Shown: in pieces, positions 44,081-61,585 of the stretch | Numbering within the stretch: the first letter of the stretch is position 1 | Layout of the letters: the number at the start of each line of letters is the position of its first letter | Source: Polyangium fumosum | Lineage (GTDB): Bacteria > Myxococcota_A > Polyangia > Polyangiales > Polyangiaceae | Assembly (NCBI RefSeq): GCF_005144585.1 | Contig: NZ_SSMQ01000032.1 | Coordinates: forward strand, 62,001 to 126,000 | Length of the DNA: 64,000 bases | Direction of reading: 5' to 3' | The notes under the pieces: generated by a model | The model's database searches: none | Told to the model about the DNA's origin: nothing | The model's input: the letters and a program-made list of their open reading frames with translations, nothing else | Translations under genes and position numbers: made by a program

Positions 44081-46110
44081 GCTTCGCCACGATCGCCGCG
44101 CTGCTCGTGGCGCTGCTCGTCGGCGCGCCGGTCGCGGCGCACCTGCTCCGGCGAAGGAAAGCCGAGGAGCAACCCTTCCCGCCCGCGAAGCTCGTGCCGC
44201 CGACGAAGCCCATGGCCCGGCGGCGGAGCATGCTGGAGGATCGCTCGCTCTTCGCGGTGCGGGCGCTCAGCGTGCTCTTGCTCGCGCTGCTCGGCGCGAC
44301 GCCGTTCGTGCGGTGCGCGCGGCTCGGGCTGGCTCGGAAGGACGGAGCGTCGGTGGCGCTCGCGATCGTGATCGACGACTCGCTGAGCATGCGCGCGCCG
44401 CTGGAAGGCGGGGCGGGCGCGCCGGGGAAGCGGACGAAGTTCGAGCGGGCCCTCGCGTCGGCGCGCGAGCTCGCGACAGGCCTGCGCAGCGGCGACGCGG
44501 TGGCCGTGGTCCTCGGGGGCGCGCCCGCGCGCGTGGCGCTCGCGTCGACGACGAACATGGCGGCCGTGACGGGCGCGCTCGACGGGATCGAGCCATCCGA
44601 TCGCGCGACCGATCTGGAAGGCGCGCTTTCCCTGGCGCGGGAGCTTCTGCGCAGCGTGCCGCACACCGATCGGCGCGTGGTGCTGCTGAGCGACCTCGCG
44701 GACGGGGCGCCGAACGCGCTGCCCCTCGGCGGCGGCTCGGACACGACGCTTTGGGCGCCGCTGCCGGAGCTCGTCGCCTCGGGGAGCGATTGCGCGGTGA
44801 CACGTGCCGATCTACGCGCGGGAAAGGTGCGGGCGCGCATCGTGTGCAGCCCCGACGCGCGGGCGTCGGGCGAGGGCGCGGCGGGGGTCTCGGCCTCGGC
44901 AGGTCGAGCGGTGGAGCTGCGCGCCGGGGGCAAGGTGCTCGCGTCGGCGCCGCTCGGGGCCGCGGTCCGCGCCGAAGAGGTCGCGCTCGACGTGCCGGAA
45001 GGCGCGCCAGAGGAGCTGACGGTCGGGCTCACGCCAGGCGACACGATCCTGGAGGACGACGAGGCGCCGGTCGTGCCGGCCGGCGGAGCGCTGCCGATCG
45101 CGGTCGTGGTGGACGTGGCCTCGACGCACGTGGCGACGGGTGGGCCGCCGCCGATCGAGCAGGCGCTCGCGGCGATGCACCTCGACGCGGAGGTGCGTCC
45201 CCTGCCCGCCGTGCCGGACCACGCGGACGAGCTCGCCGCGTTCGCGGGGCTCATCGTGGACGACGTGCCGGGCTTCACGCCGGAAGGGCGGCGTTCGCTC
45301 GCCGCGTGGGTCGAGCGTGGGGGCGTGCTGCTCTTGACGTTCGGGCCGCGCGCGGCGACGGCCCCGCTCGGCGCGGGGTTCGACCCGCTCATGCCGGGCG
45401 TGGTGCGCTGGGGGCCGAGCCCGTCCCCGGGCGCCGATGCCACGAGCGCGGTGTTTTTCGGCCCGAGCGCGGAAGGCCTTGGGAAGCTCTCGCCCGACGG
45501 GCGCGCGTCCTTCGACCCGGCCGCTGCGACGAACGCGGACGTGCTCGCGCGCTGGGACGACGGCGCGCCGCTGCTCTTGCGCCGTTCGCTCGGCCGGGGC
45601 GCCGTCTTCGCGCTGTCCCTGCCGCTCACCGTGGACGAGAGCGACTTCGTCCTCCGGCCGGCCTTCCTGGCGCTGCTCGACCGGTTCGTGGGCACGGCGC
45701 GGGCGCGGGGCGGGGCGCGGCAGATCGACGTCGGCGACGCGTTCACGTTCGACGGGTTCAAGGACGTGGCGATCGAGCGATTGCCGGTGCGCACGGGCGA
45801 GGCGCGGCGGCCGATCCCGGTCGTGGAGCAGGACGGACGCCGCCGCGCCGTGGCGCCGCTCCAGGGCCGGTACGAGGTGCGGCTCGACGGCGAGCGCGCG
45901 GTGCGGGTCGCGACGGTGCCCGAGCGCGAGATCGATCTCCGTCCGCGGCGCGTGATCGACGCGGCGCGCGCCGAGGAGCTCGGCGGGGTCGTGCCCTCGA
46001 TTGACGCGTCGCCCTACGTGGCGCTCGGGCTGCTCGGCCTCGTCGTGCTGGAGTTGTTCCTGCGCGCGGTGGGGCAAAAGCGCGAGGGTTCCGCGTCCAC
46101 GTCGGCCTGA
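44077..46110 (+). CDS. BatA/vWA-type membrane protein (MoxR partner)
   Basis: 677 residues from ATG 44077, overlapping the DUF58 stop (ATGA). N-terminal membrane helices (TIAALLVALLVGAPVAAHLL, FAVRALSVLLLALLG) with the BatA-type layout, a von Willebrand A domain with MIDAS-like DDSLSM, a long extracytoplasmic part including a GATase-like stretch (FAGLIVDDVPGFTPEGRR), and a C-terminal membrane helix (YVALGLLGLVVLELFLRAV). Together with the DUF58 protein it forms the usual membrane half of a MoxR-AAA system acting at the envelope. Confidence 0.85.
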   Translation: MSFATIAALLVALLVGAPVAAHLLRRRKAEEQPFPPAKLVPPTKPMARRRSMLEDRSLFAVRALSVLLLALLGATPFVRCARLGLARKDGASVALAIVIDDSLSMRAPLEGGAGAPGKRTKFERALASARELATGLRSGDAVAVVLGGAPARVALASTTNMAAVTGALDGIEPSDRATDLEGALSLARELLRSVPHTDRRVVLLSDLADGAPNALPLGGGSDTTLWAPLPELVASGSDCAVTRADLRAGKVRARIVCSPDARASGEGAAGVSASAGRAVELRAGGKVLASAPLGAAVRAEEVALDVPEGAPEELTVGLTPGDTILEDDEAPVVPAGGALPIAVVVDVASTHVATGGPPPIEQALAAMHLDAEVRPLPAVPDHADELAAFAGLIVDDVPGFTPEGRRSLAAWVERGGVLLLTFGPRAATAPLGAGFDPLMPGVVRWGPSPSPGADATSAVFFGPSAEGLGKLSPDGRASFDPAAATNADVLARWDDGAPLLLRRSLGRGAVFALSLPLTVDESDFVLRPAFLALLDRFVGTARARGGARQIDVGDAFTFDGFKDVAIERLPVRTGEARRPIPVVEQDGRRRAVAPLQGRYEVRLDGERAVRVATVPEREIDLRPRRVIDAARAEELGGVVPSIDASPYVALGLLGLVVLELFLRAVGQKREGSASTSA

Positions 46111-46152
46111 ACCGCGGTAGCATCGTGCTCCTTGCTTCGGAGGAGTGAGGCT

Positions 46153-47163
46153 ATGCGATTCACATGCTTGCTCGCGATCGCCGCGCTCGCCGCGGCTGGG
46201 TGTACCGCCGACGGCAGGGACCTCTTCGGCTCGCCGAGCCATCCCGGCGCGGGTGGTGAAGGCGGCGCCGGAGGAAGCGGCGGCATGGGCGGCATGAATG
46301 CGTCGTCCTCGTCCGGGAGCGCTTCGTCTTCCTCGTCGAGCGCATCGAGCTCCAGCGCGTCGTCGTCGTCTGCGTCGTCGTCGTCTGCGTCGTCCTCGTC
46401 CGCCTCCTCGTCCTCGTCCGGCGGCGGCGATAGCTGCCAGCACGCCGTCTGCACGGTCGGGAATCCGCTCGTGGCAGGCTGCAATGCCTGCGTCACGCAG
46501 GTCTGCGCGTCGCAGAACGGCGCCGGGTGTTGCGAGAACTTCTGGGGCGAAAACTGCGTGCAGCTCGCCGATCAGCTCTGCAACGCGGGCTGTTGCGGCA
46601 ACGGCGAGTGCAACGGCGAGACGTGCGGCTCGTGCCCGAACGACTGCGGCGAATGCTTCTGCGGCGATGGCGTGTGCAACGCCGGCGACGACTGCACGAC
46701 GTGCCCCCAGGATTGCGGGCCCTGCGCGGAGTGTCCGCACTCGGTCTGCGGCACGGGCGCGGCGCTCGATCCGGAGGTGTGCCGCGGCTCGTGCGTGGAC
46801 GAGGTGTGCATGCAGGACCCGAACTGCTGCGGCATGAACTCGGGGTCGCCGTGGAACGGAGCCTGCGCCTACCTCGCGGACACGCTCTGCGGCGCGGATC
46901 CGTGCATCACGTCGGTGTGCATGGATCAGCCGGCGTGCTGCACGACGGGCTGGAACGAGGCCTGCGTGGCCGCAGCCACGATGAAGTGCGGCGTGAGCTG
47001 CAACTGCGCGCACTCGATCTGCCAGTCGGGCCCCAAGCTGGATCCGACGTGCAACCCGTGCGCCGCAGCCGTCTGCAAGGCCGATCCTTATTGCTGCGAG
47101 CAAAACTGGGACGGGATCTGCGTGGACGAGGTCGGCCTGGTCTGCGGCATCAACTGCAATTGA
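46153..47163 (+). CDS. Cys-rich lipoprotein with Ser tract
   Basis: 336 residues from ATG 46153, with GGAGGAG seven bases upstream. Lipoprotein signal LLAIAALAAAGC, a Gly-rich stretch, then about 37 residues almost wholly Ser (46310-46420; mostly TCG/TCC/TCT codons), then a ~240-residue domain with about 45 Cys in repeated CCGxNSGSPWNGAC-like blocks, matching Cys-rich repeats seen in myxobacterial secreted proteins. The Ser tract is a likely flexible stalk to the surface. Function unknown. Convergent with panB. Confidence 0.82.
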   Translation: MRFTCLLAIAALAAAGCTADGRDLFGSPSHPGAGGEGGAGGSGGMGGMNASSSSGSASSSSSSASSSSASSSSASSSSASSSSASSSSSGGGDSCQHAVCTVGNPLVAGCNACVTQVCASQNGAGCCENFWGENCVQLADQLCNAGCCGNGECNGETCGSCPNDCGECFCGDGVCNAGDDCTTCPQDCGPCAECPHSVCGTGAALDPEVCRGSCVDEVCMQDPNCCGMNSGSPWNGACAYLADTLCGADPCITSVCMDQPACCTTGWNEACVAAATMKCGVSCNCAHSICQSGPKLDPTCNPCAAAVCKADPYCCEQNWDGICVDEVGLVCGINCN

Positions 47164-47176
47164 TGCCGGACGCGGG

Positions 47177-47198
47177 GGGCGGGCGCTCGGGCCCGCCC
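47177..47198. terminator. GC hairpin between convergent genes
   Basis: GGGCGGGC (47177-47184), six-base loop, GCCCGCCC (47191-47198). It sits between the Cys-rich gene stop and the panB stop and could serve both strands. No clear U-tract, so strength is uncertain. Confidence 0.55.
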
Positions 47199-47211
47199 TC
47201 GCCGCGAAACC

Positions 47212-48147
47212 TCAATGCGTCTGCCAGTGCGGAGGGATCTCCTCCAACACCGCCGCCGCAGGCTCGGCCGGCGGCGTGATGCGGCGCGGGCCGTTCGGCT
47301 TGAAGCTGTGCTCGGCGCCGGGGAACGTGCGCGCTTGCACCTCGTCCACGTACGCCCGCGTCGCCGCCATGATCTGCTCGCCCACCTCGGCGAAGCGCTT
47401 CGCGAAGCGCGGGCGCAGATCCGGGTACATGCCGAGCATGTCGTAACAGACGAGCACCTGCCCATCACACCCCGCGCCCGCGCCGATGCCGATCGTCGGG
47501 ACCGACACGGCCGCCGTGATCTCCTCCGCGAGATCCGGCGGGATCGCTTCGAGCACGATCGCATACGCGCCGGCCTCGTCGAGCGCCTGCGCGTCGCGCA
47601 CGAGCCGCGCCGCGTTCTCTTCGCCCTTGCCCTGCACCTTGAAGCCGCCCATCGCGTGCACGGACTGCGGCGTGAGCCCGATGTGCGCGCACACCGGGAT
47701 GCCCGCCGCGACGATACGGCGCACGTGCTCGGCGATCTCCTCGCCGCCTTCGAGCTTCACGCTTTCGAACGCGCCGTCCTTCATCAGCCGGCCCGCGTTC
47801 TCCAGCGCCTGCATGGGCGAGACCTGGAAGCTCATGAACGGCATGTCCCCGACCACGTGCGCCCGCCGCGCCCCGCGCGCGACCGCGCGGCCGTGGTAGC
47901 AGATCTCCTCGACCGTCACGGGCAGCGTCGTCGGGTGCCCTTGCACGACCATGCCGAGCGAATCACCGACGAGCAGCATGTCCGCGCCGCCCTCGTCGAG
48001 GAGGCGCGCCATCGTGAAGTCGTAGGCCGTCACCATCGCGATCGGCGGCCCATTTGCCTTCCGCGCGCGGATGTCCGGAACGGTGACCTTTTTCGGGGCT
48101 GCAGGCGGGCGCCCAGCGCCGCTGCTCTGACCTTTGGGACCGTACAT
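47212..48147 (-). CDS. panB: 3-methyl-2-oxobutanoate hydroxymethyltransferase (pantothenate synthesis)
   Basis: 311 residues from ATG 48147 with GGAGG five bases upstream; an earlier in-frame ATG 48192 lacks a ribosome site. Transfers a hydroxymethyl group from 5,10-methylene-THF to 2-oxoisovalerate, making ketopantoate. PanB motifs: MVTAYDFTMARLLDEGG, LLVGDSLGMVVQGH, THHLTPQSVH-type segment here as HIGLTPQSVHAMGGF with the catalytic Lys in FESVKLEGG, and IGIGAGAGCDGQVLVCYD. A basic, Pro-rich extra N-terminus (~20 residues) precedes the barrel. No other pantothenate genes are nearby. Confidence 0.96.
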   Translation of the reverse strand: MYGPKGQSSGAGRPPAAPKKVTVPDIRARKANGPPIAMVTAYDFTMARLLDEGGADMLLVGDSLGMVVQGHPTTLPVTVEEICYHGRAVARGARRAHVVGDMPFMSFQVSPMQALENAGRLMKDGAFESVKLEGGEEIAEHVRRIVAAGIPVCAHIGLTPQSVHAMGGFKVQGKGEENAARLVRDAQALDEAGAYAIVLEAIPPDLAEEITAAVSVPTIGIGAGAGCDGQVLVCYDMLGMYPDLRPRFAKRFAEVGEQIMAATRAYVDEVQARTFPGAEHSFKPNGPRRITPPAEPAAAVLEEIPPHWQTH

Positions 48148-48324
48148 GTTTCCTCCGGGTCGCGGCCGCTGGGTCGCGGTCCACGCCTGCAATGGAGGCT
48201 AGGGCGACCCGAACGAAACGGCAAGACGCGCGATCCGCGAAAAAATCGCGCAGTCGGCGGTGGAAACCTGCCGGAGAAAAACACGCGAGGTCGCGAAGCG
48301 AGCTCGCCTCTAGGGGTGAATCGG

Positions 48325-48367
48325 CCGGGCTTTGCCCGGACGAGAGGGGGACGCGAGGCGTCCCCCT
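48325..48367 (-). terminator. Tandem hairpins after DUF2330 gene
   Basis: CCGGGC-ttt-GCCCGG (48325-48339) followed by GGGGGACGC-gag-GCGTCCCCC (48346-48366, extended one pair). They lie within 50 bases downstream of the minus-strand stop at 48373. Very stable, but no U-run, so a Rho-dependent or processing role is possible. The remainder of 48148-48324 holds the panB leader and nothing else seen. Confidence 0.55.
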
Positions 48368-48372
48368 TGGGA

Positions 48373-49749
48373 CTAACGACGGCGACGGCGACGCGCGACC
48401 GAGAGCAGCATCGCTCCGCCGAGGAGCCCGAGCGCCGCGGGCATGCTCGCCGCGCCGCCGACGGCGCAGCCCCCGCTGCTCTGGCCCAAGTTCGGGTCGT
48501 CGTTGCCCACGCCGAAGCCGTTGTCCCACGGGTTCAGGTCGGGATCGGTGCCCGGCTCGGTGCCCGGGTCGACGCACCAGTCCGGCGGCGGCGGGCACGC
48601 GGGCGGGGTGCCGACGGCGTTCGAGACCTGGAGCCATCGCTCGACATACGACTGGTCGTTCGACGCGCCGAGCGTGAGGTCGGCCGCGAGCGCCGCCCGC
48701 GAGAGCTCGGCATGGATGCGGGTCACCCACAGGCTGTTCTCGGGGATCGAGCCGAAGAGCGCGTCGAGATCCTCGATGCACTCGTCGAGCGCGCTCGGGC
48801 CCATCGGATCGCCGCCGTAGCCGCTGTTCTCCGGGTCGAACTCGGCCGTGTACTTGAGGCTGTCCTCGAGCCAGTACCTCGACAGTGGCTCGCCCGCCTC
48901 GACGAGCCACGCCTTGCCGCCCGACGCGTCGAAGCTCTGCTGCTTGATGTCCTTGTAGTTGCTCGACTGCGTGTCCCAGTTCCACACGAGATCCGCGGCC
49001 TTGATCTGGAAGCTCGGGAAGTTCGTCGGCTCGTAGCGGCCCTCGGCGAGGACCCACAACGTGATCGGCGTGATCGCGCCCGTGCCCGCGGCGACCATAC
49101 GCAGCGGCAGGACCGGGACCGCGCCCAGCGAGGTGATACGCACGGGGCGCATCGAGTTGATGCCCTGGCCGGGCACGAGCTTGAGGGCCAGGAAGTCGAA
49201 GCCCTCGTTCACGTACGCGTCGACGATCGGCTTGATGTCGGGCGGGATGTTGTAGCCGTTCGTGAGCAGCCAGTTCGCGAGCGCATTCGGATCCTGCGAG
49301 GAGAGCTGCACGGTGGCGTACGGGCCCACGACCTCCTCGGCGATGACCTCGACGCCTCCGGACGCGCCGCCGGTGCCGCCGTTGCCGTCCCCGCCGGCGC
49401 TCGGCGCGCCCACGCAGTCCGACGGGAGGCAGTTGATCGAGGGCGAGAGGACCGAGATCTGCGTGCCCTGTTCGAGCGCGTTGAAGACGGCGTCGGACGA
49501 GAGCCCGACGTCGACCTGCCCCTTGATCGGCAAAAGCCAGGCGAACGAGGAGGGATCACCTGCGTAGGTAATTTGATCCCAAAGGGTCGTGCGATCGTTC
49601 GAGATCGAAAGGACCATGCGGTGGCCCGTGACCTGCGTGGTCTCTTGCTGGCTGATGAAACACCCGCCGCACGCATTCGAATCGGTCGCGTAAAGGGCGG
49701 GCACGACGAGGAAAGGCAACGACAAGGCGAGGGCGCGAAGGAGCTTCAT
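48373..49749 (-). CDS. DUF2330 family exported protein with MYXO-CTERM-like tail
   Basis: 458 residues from ATG 49749 (GGAG ~8 bases upstream). Signal peptide LALSLPFLVVPALYATDSNACGG cut short of the mature CGGCFISQQET, the DUF2330 N-terminal signature, then DNNTTLW-like strands (SISNDRTTLWDQITYAG), FAWLLPIKG, and a C-terminal Pro/Asp/Cys-rich linker ending GCAVGGAASMPAALGLLGG, a hydrophobic helix and five-plus Arg. The last part matches the Cys-hydrophobic-Arg layout of MYXO-CTERM signals, which are processed by a rhomboid/sortase-like system and tether the protein to the surface. Function of the domain unknown. Confidence 0.85.
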   Translation of the reverse strand: MKLLRALALSLPFLVVPALYATDSNACGGCFISQQETTQVTGHRMVLSISNDRTTLWDQITYAGDPSSFAWLLPIKGQVDVGLSSDAVFNALEQGTQISVLSPSINCLPSDCVGAPSAGGDGNGGTGGASGGVEVIAEEVVGPYATVQLSSQDPNALANWLLTNGYNIPPDIKPIVDAYVNEGFDFLALKLVPGQGINSMRPVRITSLGAVPVLPLRMVAAGTGAITPITLWVLAEGRYEPTNFPSFQIKAADLVWNWDTQSSNYKDIKQQSFDASGGKAWLVEAGEPLSRYWLEDSLKYTAEFDPENSGYGGDPMGPSALDECIEDLDALFGSIPENSLWVTRIHAELSRAALAADLTLGASNDQSYVERWLQVSNAVGTPPACPPPPDWCVDPGTEPGTDPDLNPWDNGFGVGNDDPNLGQSSGGCAVGGAASMPAALGLLGGAMLLSVARRRRRR

Positions 49750-49910
49750 CGCGGTTCTCCGGAGGCAAGTGCCCGGCAGCGCCGAGCGAGGATGCTTCGC
49801 CACGCGCGACCCCATGAAAGCGCGTGGTTCCTCGGATTCTACGCGTCTCCAAGCGCCCGGATCGGGCGGTGGCGAGAGAACACGAAAAGAGCTCGGACGT
49901 GGAACGACCG

Positions 49911-52088
49911 CTACGGAGCGTGGAGCATGCCCTCGTCGAGGCGGCGCATGCCTTCGAGCAAGAGCGCCTCGGGCGAGACGGCGATCGTGCGGCCCGAGGG
50001 CTCGACGCCCGGTTCGAGCCGGAACTCGCCCTCGAGCAACGCGAGCATCCGGTAGAAGGCCTCTTCGCCGACGACCTGCTCCCAGCGCGCGTCCACGATC
50101 TGCCCTTCGGCGAAGTGGATCTCGCCCGTGCTCTTGCCCGTCTGGATGCGGAGCGCGCACGTCTTGCGGCCATGCCAGAGGACCTGGACCATGTCCGGAA
50201 TGCTCATCTCCGCGAGCGATCCCGCCACGCCACGCCCGCCGCCGCGCGCGACGCGGCGCTCCACGAGCTGACGGAGCTTCGCAGCGAAGATGTCCGCGGA
50301 CGTCGGCTTCGCGACGAAGTCGTCGACGCCGAGATCAAAGGCCTTCTGCGCGCTGTGGCGATCGTTCTTGCGCGTGAGGATCACCCACGTGATCTCGCGT
50401 CCCCACGACTCCTTCTGCGCGTCGGCACGAAGCGCGAGGCCCATCTCCGGCTCTTCGAGGTCGATCTCGCTGACGACGGCCGCGATCTCGCCGCCCTCGA
50501 GCTCACGCCACGCCTGCGCGACGGTCCGCGCGACGCGCACCTCGAAGCCCTGCTCGATGAGCCGAAGCTCTAGCACCGTGGTCTCCTCGGGATCCGGATC
50601 GATGACGAGCACCGTGTATCGCTCGGACAAAAGCCGCGCGCGCATGTCGTCGCCCGTGACCTCGTGCCGGAAGAGGTCGACGATGTTCGGATCGAAGACG
50701 GTGCCGCGATACCCGGCGAGCACGTCACACGCCTCGGCGGGGCGGAGGATCTTGCGGAACGGGTTGCGCGGGTTCTGCGTGAGGTCGGCGTAGGTGTCCG
50801 CGACGGCGAGGATCCGCGCGCCGAGCGGGATCTCCTTGCCCGCGAGTCCATGCGGCAAGCCGCGGCCGTCGTACCGCTCGTACATGGCCTGAAGCGCAGC
50901 CACGGTCTCGGCAGGCAAGCCGACCGAACCCATGAGCTGCGCCGGGAGCGCGACGGCTTTGAGGCCCGCGACGCGGTGGCCCTCGTACTCCGCGACGTTC
51001 AGCGCGGTGAGGTGATACGCGCCCATCTTGCCGAGATCGTGCAGGTAGGCCGCGACGACGAACGCCGCGACATGGGCAGGCGCGAGACCGATGCGCTCGC
51101 ACGTGCGGCGGCAGAGGCGCGCGACGACGGCCGAGTGGCCGCGGAGATCCTGGCGGTTCGCTTCGAGCAAGCTCACGAGGACGTTGAGCGTCTCGATGTA
51201 CTCGTGGGTCTCGATCGGCGTGAGGACCGGGACCGGCGGAGGCAGCGGCGTGGGCGAAGGCGTGGTCGCCGTCAGCGGGCGCGCCTGCGCGGGCGGTGGG
51301 AGTCCGCCCGTCGGCGACGTCTGCGCGCTCGCCGCGGTCGGCGCATGCCCGCCGTTCGCCGAAGGCTGCGTGCTCCCCGCGTTCGGCGAAGGCTGCGTCT
51401 GCTCGCGCACGCCGGACGGGCTGGTTTGTCCGGTCGCCGAGGGAGACGTCGGCATCGGCCCGCGTGGCGGCGGCGTCGCTTGCACGGCCGCGTTGCGCGG
51501 CGACGCAGCAGGTGTTGGGATGGGCCCCGTCGCAGGTCGCGCGGGCGACGGGCCGAGGTCGATGTCGATGAAATCGCCGGTCGTGACGTTTGTCGCGACC
51601 GGACGGAGGAGCGCCTCGAAGGCCGACGCTTCCTTGAAGTAGTGCCGCGCGATCGCGGCGCGCACCGCCGCCGGCCGGGCCACGAGCGCGCGCACTTCGC
51701 GCACGCCCGCCGCAAGCTTCACCTCGTGGATCGCGGCGTCGTTGTCGGGATCCGCGGTGACGACCGAGAGCACGGACTTCGCCTCGTCGAGCAGCACCGG
51801 GAAGACGCCGTGCATCTTCGCGGTCTTCGGCAGCACGCGCCCGAGCACGCGCGGCTCGATCGCGGCCTTCGCGAGCTTTTCGGTCGAGACGAACCGCGTG
51901 TTGTGCAGCGTCGCGACGTACTTGAGGAGATCGCCCTCGGGCATGATGTCGAGCTCGACGAGAGAGTCCTCGATCCGACCGCGCTGACGGCTCGCGTGCT
52001 CCACGGCGCGCCGATGCTCCTCGGCCCCGATCCGGCCCTCGGAGAGCAGGCGATCAGCGACACGCTGGTTGGTGCCGTGCACGGACAT
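49911..52088 (-). CDS. GspE_N - HD-GYP - receiver - DUF4388 fusion protein
   Basis: 725 residues from ATG 52088. Order: a GspE/PilB N-terminal-like domain (~1-150; SEGRIGAEEHRRAVEHASRQ, VATLHNTRFVST), a ~110-residue Pro/Ser/Thr linker, an HD-GYP-like phosphohydrolase domain (AAYLHDLGKMG, YDGRGLPHGLAGKEIPLGARI, AVADTYADL; the GYP motif reads GLP), a receiver-like domain (LVIDPDPEETTVLELRL, EIDLEEPEMG, ILTRKND), and a DUF4388 C-terminus (IPDMVQVLWHGRKTCALRI). Probably links c-di-GMP turnover or sensing to pilus or motility control (inference). Only one phosphoacceptor-like Asp stretch is visible, so phospho-control is uncertain. Confidence 0.87.
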   Translation of the reverse strand: MSVHGTNQRVADRLLSEGRIGAEEHRRAVEHASRQRGRIEDSLVELDIMPEGDLLKYVATLHNTRFVSTEKLAKAAIEPRVLGRVLPKTAKMHGVFPVLLDEAKSVLSVVTADPDNDAAIHEVKLAAGVREVRALVARPAAVRAAIARHYFKEASAFEALLRPVATNVTTGDFIDIDLGPSPARPATGPIPTPAASPRNAAVQATPPPRGPMPTSPSATGQTSPSGVREQTQPSPNAGSTQPSANGGHAPTAASAQTSPTGGLPPPAQARPLTATTPSPTPLPPPVPVLTPIETHEYIETLNVLVSLLEANRQDLRGHSAVVARLCRRTCERIGLAPAHVAAFVVAAYLHDLGKMGAYHLTALNVAEYEGHRVAGLKAVALPAQLMGSVGLPAETVAALQAMYERYDGRGLPHGLAGKEIPLGARILAVADTYADLTQNPRNPFRKILRPAEACDVLAGYRGTVFDPNIVDLFRHEVTGDDMRARLLSERYTVLVIDPDPEETTVLELRLIEQGFEVRVARTVAQAWRELEGGEIAAVVSEIDLEEPEMGLALRADAQKESWGREITWVILTRKNDRHSAQKAFDLGVDDFVAKPTSADIFAAKLRQLVERRVARGGGRGVAGSLAEMSIPDMVQVLWHGRKTCALRIQTGKSTGEIHFAEGQIVDARWEQVVGEEAFYRMLALLEGEFRLEPGVEPSGRTIAVSPEALLLEGMRRLDEGMLHAP

Positions 52089-52203
52089 CGCGAGTGCAGA
52101 GATAGTACATGTCCGCAAGGACGGGGGATCCCAAGACCCGCCGAAACAGCAGTCATCCGGCGGATCAGCACGGGACGGCGCGTGCCTGGCCGAACAAAAG
52201 CCA

Positions 52204-52234
52204 CACGCCCGCGCCTGAAGTCAGGGCGGGCGTG
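52204..52234 (-). terminator. Rho-independent terminator after rpoC
   Basis: CACGCCCGCGCCTGA pairs with TCAGGGCGGGCGTG (one bulged G). On the minus strand the stem is followed by TGGCTTTTGTTC, a U-rich end. It lies about 55 bases after the rpoC stop, so it should end the rpl-rpo operon transcript. Confidence 0.78.
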
Positions 52235-52286
52235 CGTCGAAGGGGTCGGGAGGCCGTCGGCGACGACGACCCCCCTCCCCTGCACC

Positions 52287-56618
<4,332 letters not shown>

Positions 56619-56624
56619 TCGGCA

Positions 56625-60752
<4,128 letters not shown>

Positions 60753-60953
60753 CGATATTCCTCCGGCTCCTACGGGTGCACAGGGCTCGATCCCCGCGCG
60801 CTCCACGAACCGAGCATCAGCCTCGAAGCTACGAAACAGCCATCAAAGGTCCCGGCGACGGACAAACTCGGCTGCGCTACCGCGACCTGGAAGACGCGCT
60901 CGAATCACGCGACAGACGCAGCAGCAAACCCCCCAAAGACAAAACTCGACGCG

Positions 60954-60977
60954 CGGCAGGGACGTTCGCCCCTGCCG
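60954..60977 (-). promoter_or_regulatory. Hairpin in the rplL-rpoB gap (candidate attenuator)
   Basis: CGGCAGGG (60954-60961), eight-base loop, CCCTGCCG (60970-60977), in the 272-base gap between rplL and rpoB. On the minus strand it is followed by GAGTTTTGTCTTTGG. In E. coli the same gap holds a partial terminator that lowers rpoBC expression relative to ribosomal protein genes; the same use is plausible here. Confidence 0.5.
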
Positions 60978-61024
60978 CCGTCGCATGGCGGATCGCGCTG
61001 TCCCTGAACGGGAAGCTCGGATCC

Positions 61025-61411
61025 TTACTTGAGCTCGACCGTCGCACCTGCCTCGGCGAGCTTCTTCTTCATCTCCTCGGCGTCGGCCTTGGAGACCGCT
61101 TCCTTCACGTTCTTGGGCGCGCCCTCGACCAGGTCCTTCGCCTCCTTGAGGCCAAGGCCCGTGATCTCACGGACCGCCTTGATGACCGCGATCTTGTTGC
61201 CACCGGCGTTCGCCAGGACAACGTCGAACTCGGTCTTCTCCTCGGCCTTCGGCGCCTCGGCCGCAGCCGCCGGGCCAGCAGCAACCGCCACCGCCGCCGG
61301 CGCAGCCTTCACGCCCCACTTGTTCTCGAGCTCCTTGATGAGCTCGGCGATCTGGATGACCGGCAGGTTGGAAAGGTAATCGACGACCTGCTCCCGCGTG
61401 ATCTCAGCCAT
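61025..61411 (-). CDS. rplL: 50S ribosomal protein L7/L12
   Basis: 128 residues from ATG 61411. N-terminal dimerisation helix [23 protein letters not shown], an Ala/Pro/Val/Gly-rich hinge ([18 protein letters not shown]), and the C-terminal factor-binding domain ([37 protein letters not shown]). Forms the ribosomal stalk on L10 and recruits translation GTPases. The hinge is longer in Ala than in E. coli. Separated by 174 bases from rplJ. Confidence 0.97.
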   Translation of the reverse strand: MAEITREQVVDYLSNLPVIQIAELIKELENKWGVKAAPAAVAVAAGPAAAAEAPKAEEKTEFDVVLANAGGNKIAVIKAVREITGLGLKEAKDLVEGAPKNVKEAVSKADAEEMKKKLAEAGATVELK

Positions 61412-61486
61412 GACGAGACTCCTTCAAACCGTCTGCGCGCCGCGGTGGGATGAGTACCCCGGGGCGCGTCTCTAGATCAAAACCCG

Positions 61487-61503
61487 AAGGGCGCAATGCC
61501 CTT
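61487..61503 (-). promoter_or_regulatory. Small hairpin in the rplJ-rplL gap
   Basis: AAGGGC-gcaat-GCCCTT; on the minus strand followed by CGGGTTTTGATC. It may tune rplL translation or transcript stability. The gap otherwise holds the rplL ribosome site. Confidence 0.35.
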
Positions 61504-61585
61504 TCTCACTGGTCGAGCGTTTGGCGCGCCGGATCGCCTCCGGCTCCCTCGCCCCGACCACGATCGGACCCGGTACCAGGGCTCC

